Origin: Streptomyces sp. CBMA152
GTDB lineage: Bacteria; Actinomycetota; Actinomycetes; Streptomycetales; Streptomycetaceae
Direction: 5' to 3'
Assembly: GCF_014596475.1 (NCBI RefSeq)
Contig: NZ_MECJ01000002.1
Span: 1-64,000 of the forward strand
Length of the DNA: 64,000 bases
Shown in pieces: positions 42,817-51,192 of this stretch; the first letter of the stretch is position 1; each line of letters starts with the position of its first letter. The notes below the pieces were generated by a model, which saw only the letters and a program-made list of their open reading frames with translations, did no database searches and was not told the DNA's origin. Made by a program: the position numbers and the translations under genes.

Positions 42817-43250
42817 TCGATCACCAGAGGCTCGACTCCCCACACCGCACCGGGGAACTCGACTGGCTGCTCGACGACCTGGTCGTGCGGGTCGGCGAGG
42901 TCCGGCACGCCGTTGTGCTCTCCAATGACGGGCTCGCCGTCGGCGCGTCCACTCACCTGAGTCGCGAGGACGCCGAGCATCTCGCCGCCGTTGCTTCCGG
43001 GTTCCACAGCCTCGCCAAGGGCGCCGGACGCCACTTCCACACCGGAGGTGTGCGCCAGACGATGGTCGAGATGGACGAAGGCTTCCTCTTCGTAGCGGCT
43101 GCCGGGGACGGCTCGTGCCTCGCCGTACTGACCGCCCTCACGTCGGACATCGGGCTGATCGCGTACGAGATGGCCCGCCTTGTGAAGCGCGTCGGCGAGC
43201 ACCTTCACACCCCGCCCCGGCACACCATGCGGCCTCCGGCCGCTGGATGA
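42813..43250 (+). CDS. cvnB: Conservon roadblock/LC7 protein CvnB
   Basis: A 145-residue roadblock/LC7-domain protein. It reads ELDWLLDDLVVRVGEVRHAVVLSNDGLAVGAS, then EDAEHLAAVASGFHSLAKG and RQTMVEMDEGFLFVAAAGDGSCLAVL. Such proteins regulate the small GTPase of the conservon by dimerising on it, as MglB does with MglA. Its ATG overlaps the cvnA stop. A close paralog is encoded at 44373-44783. Confidence 0.95.
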   Translation: MIDHQRLDSPHRTGELDWLLDDLVVRVGEVRHAVVLSNDGLAVGASTHLSREDAEHLAAVASGFHSLAKGAGRHFHTGGVRQTMVEMDEGFLFVAAAGDGSCLAVLTALTSDIGLIAYEMARLVKRVGEHLHTPPRHTMRPPAAG

Positions 43251-43275
43251 CCGAGCGACAAGGGCGCCCCATCCC

Positions 43276-43689
43276 ATGACCGACGATCAGGCAGCCGCTC
43301 CGAAACCGGCAGGAGACCGCTGGTACGACGCCGACGCGGGCCCGTTGGTGCGTCCGTACGCCATGACCGGCGGGCGCACCGAACCTGCCGTCGGCAGCAT
43401 CCGGCTCGATCTCATCGCCCTCGTCTCCATGGCAGCCGACACGCCGGGCGCCGCCGAGGAGTCCTTGCTGGGGCCCGAACACCGGTCCCTGCTCGCCTTG
43501 TGCCGGACGGAAACCCAGTCCGTCGCCGAGCTCTCGGCGGACGCCGACCTGCCTGTAGGGGTCGTCCGCGTCCTCATCGGCGACCTCCTGGAGGCCGGTC
43601 ACATCACCGTGCGGCGGCCCGTGCCGCCGGCCCTGCTACCCGACGAGAAGATCCTGAGAGAAGTGATCGATGGCCTCCGAGCACTCTGA
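43276..43689 (+). CDS. cvnC: Conservon DUF742 protein CvnC
   Basis: A 137-residue DUF742 protein with DNA-binding-like winged-helix character. It shows RWYDADAGPLVRPYAMTGGRTEP, LIALVSM, LGPEHRSLLALCRTETQSVAELSADADLPVGVVRVLIGDLLEAGHI. It is the standard third conservon member and overlaps cvnD by 20 bp, so both are translated together. Confidence 0.94.
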   Translation: MTDDQAAAPKPAGDRWYDADAGPLVRPYAMTGGRTEPAVGSIRLDLIALVSMAADTPGAAEESLLGPEHRSLLALCRTETQSVAELSADADLPVGVVRVLIGDLLEAGHITVRRPVPPALLPDEKILREVIDGLRAL

Positions 43690-44263
43690 CCCCACGCCCG
43701 CTCTCGCGTTGAAAATACTGGTCGCGGGTGGATTCGGGGTCGGTAAGACCACCCTCGTCGGAGCGGTCAGTGAAATCCGGCCGCTGCGCACCGAAGAAGT
43801 CCTCAGCGAGGCGGGCGAGTCAGTCGACGACACGGGCGGCGTCGACCACAAGACGACCACTACCGTGGCCATGGACTTCGGGCGGATCACCATCCGCTCG
43901 GGGCTGTCCCTCTACCTCTTCGGCACCCCAGGGCAGGACCGTTTCTGGTTCCTGTGGGACGAACTCTCCCAGGGCACGCTCGGCGCGGTCGTTCTGGCCG
44001 ACACCCGCCGGCTGGAGGACTGCTTTCCCGCCGTCGACTACTTCGAGCACCGGCGCATCCCGTTCGTCGTCGCCGTCAACTGCTTCGCGGGCGCACGCAC
44101 CTTTGGTGCCCACGAGGTGTCCCAGGCCCTCGACCTGGACCGGGGCACCCCCGTTGTGCTGTGCGACGCCCGAGACCGCGACTCGGGAAAGGAGGTCCTG
44201 ATCCGGCTCGTCGAGTACGCCGGACGCGTCCACACCGCCCGGCTCCTGGATTCCGTTGGCTGA
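43670..44263 (+). CDS. cvnD: Conservon small GTPase CvnD
   Basis: A 197-residue MglA-like GTP-binding protein. P-loop: VAGGFGVGKTTLVGAVSEI; switch region KTTTTVAMDFGRI; Walker B/G3 LYLFGTPGQDRFWFLWDEL; base recognition near VVAVNCFAGA (an N-C-F variation of NKxD) and LCDARDRDS. In G3 the usual DxxG aspartate is replaced, as in other CvnD proteins. It switches the conservon complex between GDP and GTP states. Confidence 0.95.
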   Translation: MASEHSDPTPALALKILVAGGFGVGKTTLVGAVSEIRPLRTEEVLSEAGESVDDTGGVDHKTTTTVAMDFGRITIRSGLSLYLFGTPGQDRFWFLWDELSQGTLGAVVLADTRRLEDCFPAVDYFEHRRIPFVVAVNCFAGARTFGAHEVSQALDLDRGTPVVLCDARDRDSGKEVLIRLVEYAGRVHTARLLDSVG

Positions 44264-44372
44264 CCCATGCCTTTTCTGCCTCGGAGACCTGCTTGCCCCC
44301 GAGCGTCCCTTGGGTAAGGCTTGCCGCAGACCTGGGGGGAAACGGGGTACACATGAGCGGGGTGAGGCCGTA

Positions 44373-44783
44373 ATGGCACTGAACAAGGAACTCGACTGGC
44401 TGCTCGACGACCTGACCAAGCGGGTCGAGCACGTACGGCACGCCATCGTCCTGTCCAACGACGGTCTGGTCACCGGAGCCAGCGCCGACCTGCCCCGTGA
44501 GGACGCGGAGCATCTCGCCGCCGTGTCCTCCGGGCTTCACAGCCTGGCCAAGGGATCCGGGCGCCATTTCGGGACCGGTCATGTGCGTCAGACGATGGTC
44601 GAGTTCGACGAGGCGGTCCTCTTCGTCACGGCGGCGGGGGACGGCAGCTGCCTGTGCGTGCTGGGCACGGCCGAGGCCGACATCGGCCAGATCGCGTACG
44701 AGATGACGCTCCTGGTCAATCGCGTCGGCGAGCACCTCGGCGTCTCGGCCCGCCGCCCCGGCCCGTCCATATCTGGCCTCTGA
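44373..44783 (+). CDS. Second roadblock/LC7 protein beside the conservon
   Basis: A 136-residue paralog of CvnB: MALNKELDWLLDDLTKRVEHVRHAIVLSNDGLVTGASADL, then EDAEHLAAVSSGLHSLAKGSGRHF and RQTMVEFDEAVLFVTAAGDGSC. It begins 109 bp after cvnD, with a weak ribosome-binding site (GGGGTGAGG). A standard conservon has one roadblock gene, so the additional copy could form heterodimers with CvnB or serve another GTPase. It is probably a local duplication. Confidence 0.93.
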   Translation: MALNKELDWLLDDLTKRVEHVRHAIVLSNDGLVTGASADLPREDAEHLAAVSSGLHSLAKGSGRHFGTGHVRQTMVEFDEAVLFVTAAGDGSCLCVLGTAEADIGQIAYEMTLLVNRVGEHLGVSARRPGPSISGL

Positions 44784-44902
44784 CCAGCGGGTTCTTGGGC
44801 GGAACGGAACAGCCGACGGGAGTTATCCACAGGCCAAGCGCGATGTCCGCACGGAGGGTTACGGTCGTCACCGAGAGTATTCGCACTCACGGGGAGGACC
44901 TC

Positions 44903-46096
44903 ATGATCACAGACTTCATGACCGCAACGGACGCGGCCGAAGTGGGCGGCAGGACGCTGGCCTTGGGCCGCGCCGCACAGCAACTGGAGCTGAAGCGGGG
45001 CGAATTCGACCTGGCCGTGCAGCTCGGCCATGTCCGTACCGTGCGGGAAGACCTGAATGCGCGGCCTCGGGTCGCCGTCGAGGAGATCGAGCGTATTCGC
45101 TCGGCCGAAGGGTTCCCGGACGCCCTGCGCGAGCGGGTCCGGGTGGTGGGGACGACGGAGGCGTCCCAGCTGCTCGACATCGCCACCCACCGCTTCACCC
45201 GCCTCGCGCGCGCGGGTCACTTCACACCGGTCAAGTGCTATCTGAACCGCTACCGGGCAGTGGTCTGGCTCTATCTCGCCGAGGAACTGACGGACATGGC
45301 CCTTCGGCATCCGTCGCTGCTCTCCGACCGACGGCTGCCGAAGGAACTGCTGGGCCGACTGGAGACGGGAGAGGACCGGCGCCCGCGCAACTGGCGCGGG
45401 CGCCGCGCCTCGATGCTGCTGCGGCAGACCGAAGATCCCTGGGAGCGGGCGGCGGGCATCGCCACCGCACTGGACGCCGCGCATCTGGCGGAGATCGTGA
45501 GTGATCCGTACGAGCGGGCGTATCTGGCCCGGTTGCGGCCCGAGCCGACACGGGTCGGCCCGGACTCGCCGGCCGCCCGGGAGATCATCGAGCGGCTACA
45601 GCTGGCCCAGGATCCGGACGAGGTTCTCTGGTACCGGACGGATCTCGCGCGGACCCTCGAAGTCGCCCGCTTGACCCGTCCGGCACCCCGGCCGGAGTGG
45701 GAGCGCAGGCCGTTCGAGGCAGCGGCGCTTCCGGTTTCTGCGGTTGCGGATTCTGTCCCCGCAGCCTCAGCTCCTGAACCCGTGGTTGCGTTTCCCGCAC
45801 CCGCACCCGCATCCGCATCCGCCGTTCCAGGCGGGGCGCTTGTGCTTCCCGTCCCCGCAGCCGCCGTTGTCGACCCTGAGGTCGGGGCTCCCGCTCCCAC
45901 GCCCGCCTCTGCCGTTCCCGAACCGACGGTCGCGGTTCCCGCCGCCAGGCCGCTCACCGCGTACCAGCCTGCCCCGGCCCTGATCCCGAGGCCCCAACAG
46001 GTAGAGCCCGTGGCAGGTCGGGGAAGGCTGCGGCGCGGGCTGGCGCGCATCAGGCGCCCGAGGGCGGCCCGTGCGACGACAACGACCGCGCCCTGA
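44903..46096 (+). CDS. Conserved hypothetical protein, possibly DUF6397 family
   Basis: A 397-residue protein. The N-terminal 240 residues are structured: an excisionase-like helix pair (AAQQLELKRGEFDLAVQLGHVRTV), LLDIATHRFTRLARAGHF, VVWLYLAEELTDMALRHPSLL. The C-terminal 140 residues are low-complexity Ala/Pro/Val repeats ending in a basic segment (GRLRRGLARIRRPRAAR). ATG follows GGGGAGG. Its position after roadblock genes and the opening sequence recall proteins labelled DUF6397 in Streptomyces. A DNA-binding role is plausible from the helix pair. Confidence 0.75.
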   Translation: MITDFMTATDAAEVGGRTLALGRAAQQLELKRGEFDLAVQLGHVRTVREDLNARPRVAVEEIERIRSAEGFPDALRERVRVVGTTEASQLLDIATHRFTRLARAGHFTPVKCYLNRYRAVVWLYLAEELTDMALRHPSLLSDRRLPKELLGRLETGEDRRPRNWRGRRASMLLRQTEDPWERAAGIATALDAAHLAEIVSDPYERAYLARLRPEPTRVGPDSPAAREIIERLQLAQDPDEVLWYRTDLARTLEVARLTRPAPRPEWERRPFEAAALPVSAVADSVPAASAPEPVVAFPAPAPASASAVPGGALVLPVPAAAVVDPEVGAPAPTPASAVPEPTVAVPAARPLTAYQPAPALIPRPQQVEPVAGRGRLRRGLARIRRPRAARATTTTAP

Positions 46097-46149
46097 TCGC
46101 GGCGGCGATGAGAGTGCGACGCTTCATGCGCCGGATCGGGGCGGCGATG

Positions 46150-47310
46150 TCAGTTCTGCAGCGAATGCTGCGCCGTGGCGGGCGACCTGCCCCGGCGCCC
46201 GCGCCTTCGCCCGCGCGTCCGGTCTCTTTGTGGCCACAGCAGTACGTATGTGGTGGAGACCACCACGAAGGCGAGCCGTATCAGTCCCTTCGTGGAGTCG
46301 TCCGGGATGACGAAGACGGTGCCGTAGAGGGAGATCAGCGCGAGCCAGCTCCACCACGGAACAAGCCGGCGCTGTCCGATGACGTCCCAGAGCAGCGTGC
46401 CCAGCAGGACCGACGCCGTGTAGTACGTGTAAACGCTCGGGTCGAGAACGATTCGGGCGTTGGCGCCGAGCAGCACTACGGCAGCCCAGCGCTTGCGCCA
46501 GACCGCGATGCCGCCGAGTGCAAGGCTCAGCGCGGCCTGGGCGGGCCGGTCCCAGCCGGGTGTCTCGGCATCCCCGACACCGAGCCAGCGCAGTGCCGAC
46601 GCGGGTTGGTTGGGTATGGCGAATCCGGTCGCCGCGAAACTGCCCGAGTTGCCTATGAAGAACGGCAGCCAGGCCACGGCGATCAGCCCCGCGCACCACA
46701 GTCCGGCGCGCAGCCACGACTGTCTTGGCAGCGCGAACAGCAGCATGGCGAAGCCAAGCGCCGTCGGCTTGGAGTCCACGGCGAGTGCCAGCCAGATGCC
46801 GGTGCCGACCGCGTTGCCCCGGGTGACCGCGCGCACGGCGAGGGTGGTGAAGAACAGCGCCAGCACATCGTCGAGGTGGCCGAACCGGACCGAGACCTCG
46901 ATCCACATCGGGATGAAGGCAAGCCCCGCGATCAGGACTCGCTGGCGCAGCCGCTGATGGTTGGTGCCGGTGCCCAGGAAGTGCCAGGCGGCGCTGCGGC
47001 CGACCAGCACCACGATCACCAGACCGAGCACCGACATCAAGGCGGCGGCGAGGAACTGGCCGGTCGATTCGCGGAACGGGTTGAACAACCCGGCGACGAG
47101 GAAGCTGATCGGCCCCATCTGGAGCTCGGGGTGGTGCGCGTAGAGGTTGAGACCACCGGTGCCGTCGCCGGACGGCCCCTGGTAGATCAGCTCCCCGCCG
47201 GTGCGCAGATAGTGCCAGGAGAACCCACCGTTCGGCTCCACCACGACGAACCAGAGGACGGTCCACGCGGTGAGCAGCACGAGGTGCATCCGCTGACTGA
47301 TGACCGGCAC
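46150..47310 (-). CDS. Polytopic membrane protein, GT-C/GT87-like
   Basis: A 386-residue protein with about nine to ten transmembrane helices. The opening MHLVLLTAWTVLWFVVVEPNGGFSWHYLRTGG and an early acidic or aromatic loop before helix 2, then WIEVSVRFGHLDDVLALFF (an Asp-Asp pair after a conserved RFGHLDD), recall lipid-linked-sugar mannosyltransferases of the GT87/DUF2029 group. The tail is strongly basic (RDRTRGRRRGRRGR). If correct it would add mannose or another sugar outside the membrane. The assignment rests on topology and the RFGHLDD loop only. Confidence 0.6.
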   Translation of the reverse strand: MPVISQRMHLVLLTAWTVLWFVVVEPNGGFSWHYLRTGGELIYQGPSGDGTGGLNLYAHHPELQMGPISFLVAGLFNPFRESTGQFLAAALMSVLGLVIVVLVGRSAAWHFLGTGTNHQRLRQRVLIAGLAFIPMWIEVSVRFGHLDDVLALFFTTLAVRAVTRGNAVGTGIWLALAVDSKPTALGFAMLLFALPRQSWLRAGLWCAGLIAVAWLPFFIGNSGSFAATGFAIPNQPASALRWLGVGDAETPGWDRPAQAALSLALGGIAVWRKRWAAVVLLGANARIVLDPSVYTYYTASVLLGTLLWDVIGQRRLVPWWSWLALISLYGTVFVIPDDSTKGLIRLAFVVVSTTYVLLWPQRDRTRGRRRGRRGRSPATAQHSLQN

Positions 47311-47608
47311 GTGTGTTCAGCTCCTGATTCCCCGCCGGGTGCGTCGACTGCTCTCAGGGGCCTGCGGAGCCCAACAGTGAAGACGGGAGTCTGGAGTGAC
47401 TCGTTCATCCAGAAGCGAATTTGTGCTTCCGCCCACACCCGAAGGGTGACGAATGGGTCAGTCGGCGCTGATGACACCGGTGAGGGTAGGTATGCCGTGT
47501 GTACGGATTGCGAACGGCCGGTGAGCGCCGGAAAGCAAGATCCCGGAGTCATGGCCCATCCGGTGTCCGCTCGTTGCTTCTCCGTCCTATCTGTCGCGTA
47601 TCTCGCGT

Positions 47609-49048
47609 CTACCGCGCCACTTCGTACGCCGTCGCGCCGGCCCTCCGCCCCGCCATCGCCAGCAGCGCGACACCGGTCAGGGTCCCGGCCACGAGGACCC
47701 CCGCCCCGGTCCACGCCGCGTACCTCACAGCGTCGGTGAAAGCCTCGCCCGGGTTCGTGGTGCCTCCTGCGAGGCGGTCCGTGAAGCGGGAGGTCATCAG
47801 GGTGCCCAGGATGCTGGTGCCCAGGACCGCGCCGACCTGGCGGGCGGCGTTGACCGTGCCGCTCGCCTCGCCCTCGCGGCCGCGCGGCACATGGCTGACG
47901 CCGAGCGCGGTGGAGGGGGCGTTGGCAAGGCCGCACCCAAGGCCGAAGACGACGAGGGCTGCGGCGTACCCGGTGAAGGTGTCGCCCGGCTCGACGGTGG
48001 CGAAGAGTCCGGCGCCGAGTGCGGCCAGGAGCAACCCCGCGACGATCAGCGGCCGCGGCCCCCACTTCCGTATGAGAAGGCCCGACGCCACCGACGCGGC
48101 GATGAACGTGACGAATTCGGCGAGGAGCTGGCCGCCGACCTCCAGCGCACTGAGCCCCCGCACCCGCTGGAGCCAGAGCACCTGCAGAAGGGAGATACCG
48201 ACGAAGCCGAACAGGACGGTCGCGGCGAGCAGCAGGGAGGCGCTGTACGTGGGGTCGCGCATCAGGCGCAGGTCGACCATGGGGTGGTCGCGGCGCAGTT
48301 CGACGGTGACGAAGACGCCGAGCAGCACCATGGCCCCGCCGAGAGAGGAGAGGGCGCGGGCGGCGCCGTAGCCGTGGTGGCCGCCGTCGATCAACCAGTA
48401 GATGAGCAGGGCGAGTCCGGCCGTGCCGAGCACCTGCCCGGCCCAGTCGGGGCGGCCGCCAGGGACACGGGACTCCGTCACACGGGTCAGCGCGACGAGG
48501 ACGGCGAGCGCGCCGAGCACGAGGTTCAGCCAGAACGCCGCGTGCCAGGTCCACCACCGCAGCGCCAGCCCTGCCGTGACCGGGCCGATCGCCAGACCGA
48601 GCCCCGAAGTGGCCGCCCAGGCGGAGATCGCTCCGGCGCGGCGGCGCGGGTCGGGGAACGCGTGGCTCACCAGCGCGAGTGAGCTCGGCGTGATCAGCGC
48701 GCCGCCCAAGCCTGCCAGCGCCTGGCCTGCGAGGACGGTCGACAGGCCGGTGGCGAAGACGAGGACCAACCCGCCCGCACCCATCGCCACGGCGCCCGCC
48801 ACGAAGATCCGCCGGCGCCCCCAGCGGTCCGAGAGGGCACCCGCACCGAGAACGAAGGAGGCAACGACGAGTGTGTACATGCTGGGCACCCAGACCAGGT
48901 CGGCGGGCGCGATCCCCAAGTCGTCCTGGACGGCGCTGAGCGTGCCGATCGTCTGGGTGGTCTGCAGGAAGACGGTGAACAGTCCGAGGCAGGCGGCGAT
49001 CAGTACGGCCCGGGGGCTGTCCGTCGGGCGGAGTTCAGCGCGCGCCAT
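47609..49048 (-). CDS. MFS transporter, DHA2-like (14-TM) drug exporter
   Basis: A 479-residue permease with about 14 transmembrane helices. Motif A is GALSDRWGRRRIFV, motif C-like GLGLAIGPVTAGLALRWW, and the N-terminus shows the DHA2 pattern QTTQTIGTLSAVQDDLG. It would export small hydrophobic or cationic compounds with proton antiport. Its ATG overlaps the end of the SDR gene by 14 bp, so both are one operon with the SDR first. No regulator lies next to it on this side. Confidence 0.93.
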   Translation of the reverse strand: MARAELRPTDSPRAVLIAACLGLFTVFLQTTQTIGTLSAVQDDLGIAPADLVWVPSMYTLVVASFVLGAGALSDRWGRRRIFVAGAVAMGAGGLVLVFATGLSTVLAGQALAGLGGALITPSSLALVSHAFPDPRRRAGAISAWAATSGLGLAIGPVTAGLALRWWTWHAAFWLNLVLGALAVLVALTRVTESRVPGGRPDWAGQVLGTAGLALLIYWLIDGGHHGYGAARALSSLGGAMVLLGVFVTVELRRDHPMVDLRLMRDPTYSASLLLAATVLFGFVGISLLQVLWLQRVRGLSALEVGGQLLAEFVTFIAASVASGLLIRKWGPRPLIVAGLLLAALGAGLFATVEPGDTFTGYAAALVVFGLGCGLANAPSTALGVSHVPRGREGEASGTVNAARQVGAVLGTSILGTLMTSRFTDRLAGGTTNPGEAFTDAVRYAAWTGAGVLVAGTLTGVALLAMAGRRAGATAYEVAR

Positions 49049-49721
49049 GCGGTACTCCCGAGAGGGCGGCCTTGACCTGGCGGGTGATCTCGTCCGCGAG
49101 TACTTCCTCGTGGCCTGCCTCGACCGCGTCGAGCACCTGGTGGGCCACGTCGGCGGGGCTCGTCTTCGGGTGGTCGACGCCGGTTGCCATATCGGTGTCG
49201 ATGAAGGCCGCGTGCACCGCGACGGTCAACGTGCCCTGCGGGCGCAGCTCTTCGCGTATCGCGTTGGTCATCGACAGGGCGGCCGCCTTGGAGACACCGT
49301 ACGAGCCGATCTGGGGGTGTGTGTGCCAGGAGAGCACGGAGAGCATGTTGACGAGGGCGCCGCCGCCGTTGCGAGCGAGTACGGGGGCGAAGGCGCGGGA
49401 CATTGCGAGGGTTCCGAAGAGGTTGGTCTCCAGCTCGGCTCTTGCTCCGTCGAGTGATTCGGATCTGATCAGTGAACTGCCGTTCAGAATCCCGGCGTTG
49501 TTGATGAGGAGGGAGGTGTCGGAGCAGAGTTCGGCGGCAGCGGCGACCTGGGCCGAGTCGGTGATGTCCAGTGCGACGGGGACGAGGCCCGGGTCCGTCA
49601 CCGTGCGCGGATCGCGCGCCGCCGCGTAGACGGTTTTCGCGCCCCGCTCCAGCAGGGCGAGCGCGAAGGCGCGGCCCAGACCTCGATTGGCGCCGGTCAC
49701 CAGCGCCGTGGTGTTGCGCAT
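49035..49721 (-). CDS. Short-chain dehydrogenase/reductase
   Basis: A 228-residue classical SDR. The NADP-binding TGANRGLGRAFA (TGxxxGxG), NNAG (LLINNAGIL), catalytic Ser in NMLSVLSW and YGVSK (Tyr-x-x-x-Lys) are all present. Substrate unknown. It is first in a two-gene operon with the MFS exporter, so it could modify a compound before export. Confidence 0.94.
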   Translation of the reverse strand: MRNTTALVTGANRGLGRAFALALLERGAKTVYAAARDPRTVTDPGLVPVALDITDSAQVAAAAELCSDTSLLINNAGILNGSSLIRSESLDGARAELETNLFGTLAMSRAFAPVLARNGGGALVNMLSVLSWHTHPQIGSYGVSKAAALSMTNAIREELRPQGTLTVAVHAAFIDTDMATGVDHPKTSPADVAHQVLDAVEAGHEEVLADEITRQVKAALSGVPHGAR

Positions 49722-49842
49722 GCGCGTCTTCTTTCACGTTGTCCGAGGCGCGTGCGCCCCGTTATGAGTGAGTAGGAAATCTGGACTCACCATAGCCGAG
49801 TGGGTTGGATATTCAAATGAACTAGGGGAGGTGGGTGTGGGG

Positions 49843-50331
49843 TTAGATCGCTGGCTCGACTTCGAGGTGGCGGTGGCGGCGTGCGCCTCGGTACTCCAGT
49901 GTTTCCCAGCCCAGTGGTCGCAGTGCGTCCGCGCACCGCCGGAGTGCCTCGGCCTCATCCTGTGCGGCGCCGCTCCCGGCCGGGCCCAGCCATTCCACGA
50001 TGACGACTTGGGGTCGGTCAGCCGGGGTGACGCGGTAACCGGTCGCGTTGCGTCGGCCTGTGGCGTCGACGGTGGATGGCGGGATTCCGGCGGCCTCCAA
50101 GGTCAGGGCCACTGCCCGCACCATCTGGTTGTGCTCCCAGACGGCGGGCGTGGAGAGCGGGTCGGGGTGGTCGGTGTTCATCAGGCGGCGGATCTGTCGC
50201 AGTCCCTCGAACGCCACCCGGACGGCGGTCTCTCGCTCGGCAGCCGGTTCGGTTGATGCCAGCTCGTTGCCTGTCGCTGGCTCGAAGGGGGAGGTCCGTT
50301 CGCTGTGCTCGCTGGAAGGCGCCACCGTCAT
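49843..50331 (-). CDS. Hypothetical protein (162 aa)
   Basis: ATG 50331 is taken because GGAAGGA lies directly upstream; an extension to 50460 is Arg/Ser/Pro-rich and doubtful. The core reads VRVAFEGLRQIRRLMNTDHPDPL, VWEHNQMVRAVALTLEAAGIP, then VVIVEWLGPAGSGAAQDEAEALRRCADALRPLGWETLEYRG. It looks like a small alpha/beta protein. No family recognised. It is divergent from the TetR gene. Confidence 0.55.
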   Translation of the reverse strand: MTVAPSSEHSERTSPFEPATGNELASTEPAAERETAVRVAFEGLRQIRRLMNTDHPDPLSTPAVWEHNQMVRAVALTLEAAGIPPSTVDATGRRNATGYRVTPADRPQVVIVEWLGPAGSGAAQDEAEALRRCADALRPLGWETLEYRGARRHRHLEVEPAI

Positions 50332-50491
50332 TCCTTCCGTGCGGGGATCGGGGTGTCCAGTGTTGCCGACTGGGTGGCTGGAGTGTGGGGGAGTTCGGGG
50401 TGCTCGCGTTCCCCGCCCGCGCTCCGATTCCCTGCTCGCCCTGGAGGCTGTGGACCGCATTGCCCTTCGCCGCCGTCATTCGTGAGTAAAG

Positions 50492-50521
50492 TTTGCACCA
50501 TGTGAGACAGATTTGTATCAT
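50492..50521 (+). promoter_or_regulatory. Likely promoter of the TetR/MFS operon
   Basis: TTTGCA (50492-50497) and TATCAT (50516-50521) are 18 bp apart in a locally A/T-rich stretch, 22 bp upstream of the TetR ATG. The leader would be short. TetR-type proteins usually bind over such a promoter, although no clear palindrome is seen. Confidence 0.55.
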
Positions 50522-50542
50522 ATGAAGCATGGGAGGATCGTC

Positions 50543-51106
50543 ATGCTGAGAGATGAAGAGCTGCTCGATGCGGCGGCGCGGGTGCTCGCGGACAATCGCG
50601 GGGCCTCGCTGGTGCAGGTCGCCACTGGTATCGGCATCAGTCGCGCGACGCTGAGCAGGCGCTATCCGACCCGGGAAGCGTTGATCAGAGCCGTCGCGGC
50701 GCGCGCCATCGAGGTCATCGACGAGCGGCTGGCCGAGACCGATCTGCCTGACGACGCCGACGCGGCGGCCTTCGACGCGTCACTCGAACGGCTGATCGCC
50801 GACCTCGCGCCCGCTGTCGATCTGTACGGGTTCACCGCGCACGACGGCCTCGTTCTCGCCGACCCGGTCTTCCGGGCCGGGCTTGAGCGGCACGATCAGC
50901 GGGCGCTGCGTTTCGTGGCTCTCGGGCAGCGGCTCGGACGGCTTCGCGGTGATCTGCCGCCGTACTGGATCTGGTACATGCTGTGGGGACTGCTCGACGC
51001 GGCCGCCGAGGGCGTCCGTGACGGGCACCTCGGTCACCGGGAGATCCGCCGCCTGGTCGGCACAGTGTTCCGCCATGGCGCGGAACCACCGGACGCCTCG
51101 CCCTGA
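50543..51106 (+). CDS. TetR-family transcriptional regulator
   Basis: A 187-residue repressor. The N-terminal helix-turn-helix is LLDAAARVLADNRGASLVQVATGIGISRATLSRRYPTREALI. The C-terminal ligand-binding helices include WIWYMLWGLLDAAAEGVRDG. ATG 50543 follows GGGAGG. An MFS exporter starts 86 bp downstream on the same strand, so the regulator most likely controls itself and the exporter in response to an exported compound. Confidence 0.93.
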   Translation: MLRDEELLDAAARVLADNRGASLVQVATGIGISRATLSRRYPTREALIRAVAARAIEVIDERLAETDLPDDADAAAFDASLERLIADLAPAVDLYGFTAHDGLVLADPVFRAGLERHDQRALRFVALGQRLGRLRGDLPPYWIWYMLWGLLDAAAEGVRDGHLGHREIRRLVGTVFRHGAEPPDASP

Positions 51107-51192
51107 CGATCGCGTCCACCTTGCTCGTACCGGCTGACGCCACGGCGTACAGGCCGGGTACGGCACCTCGAACAGCTCCGAACGGAACACCC

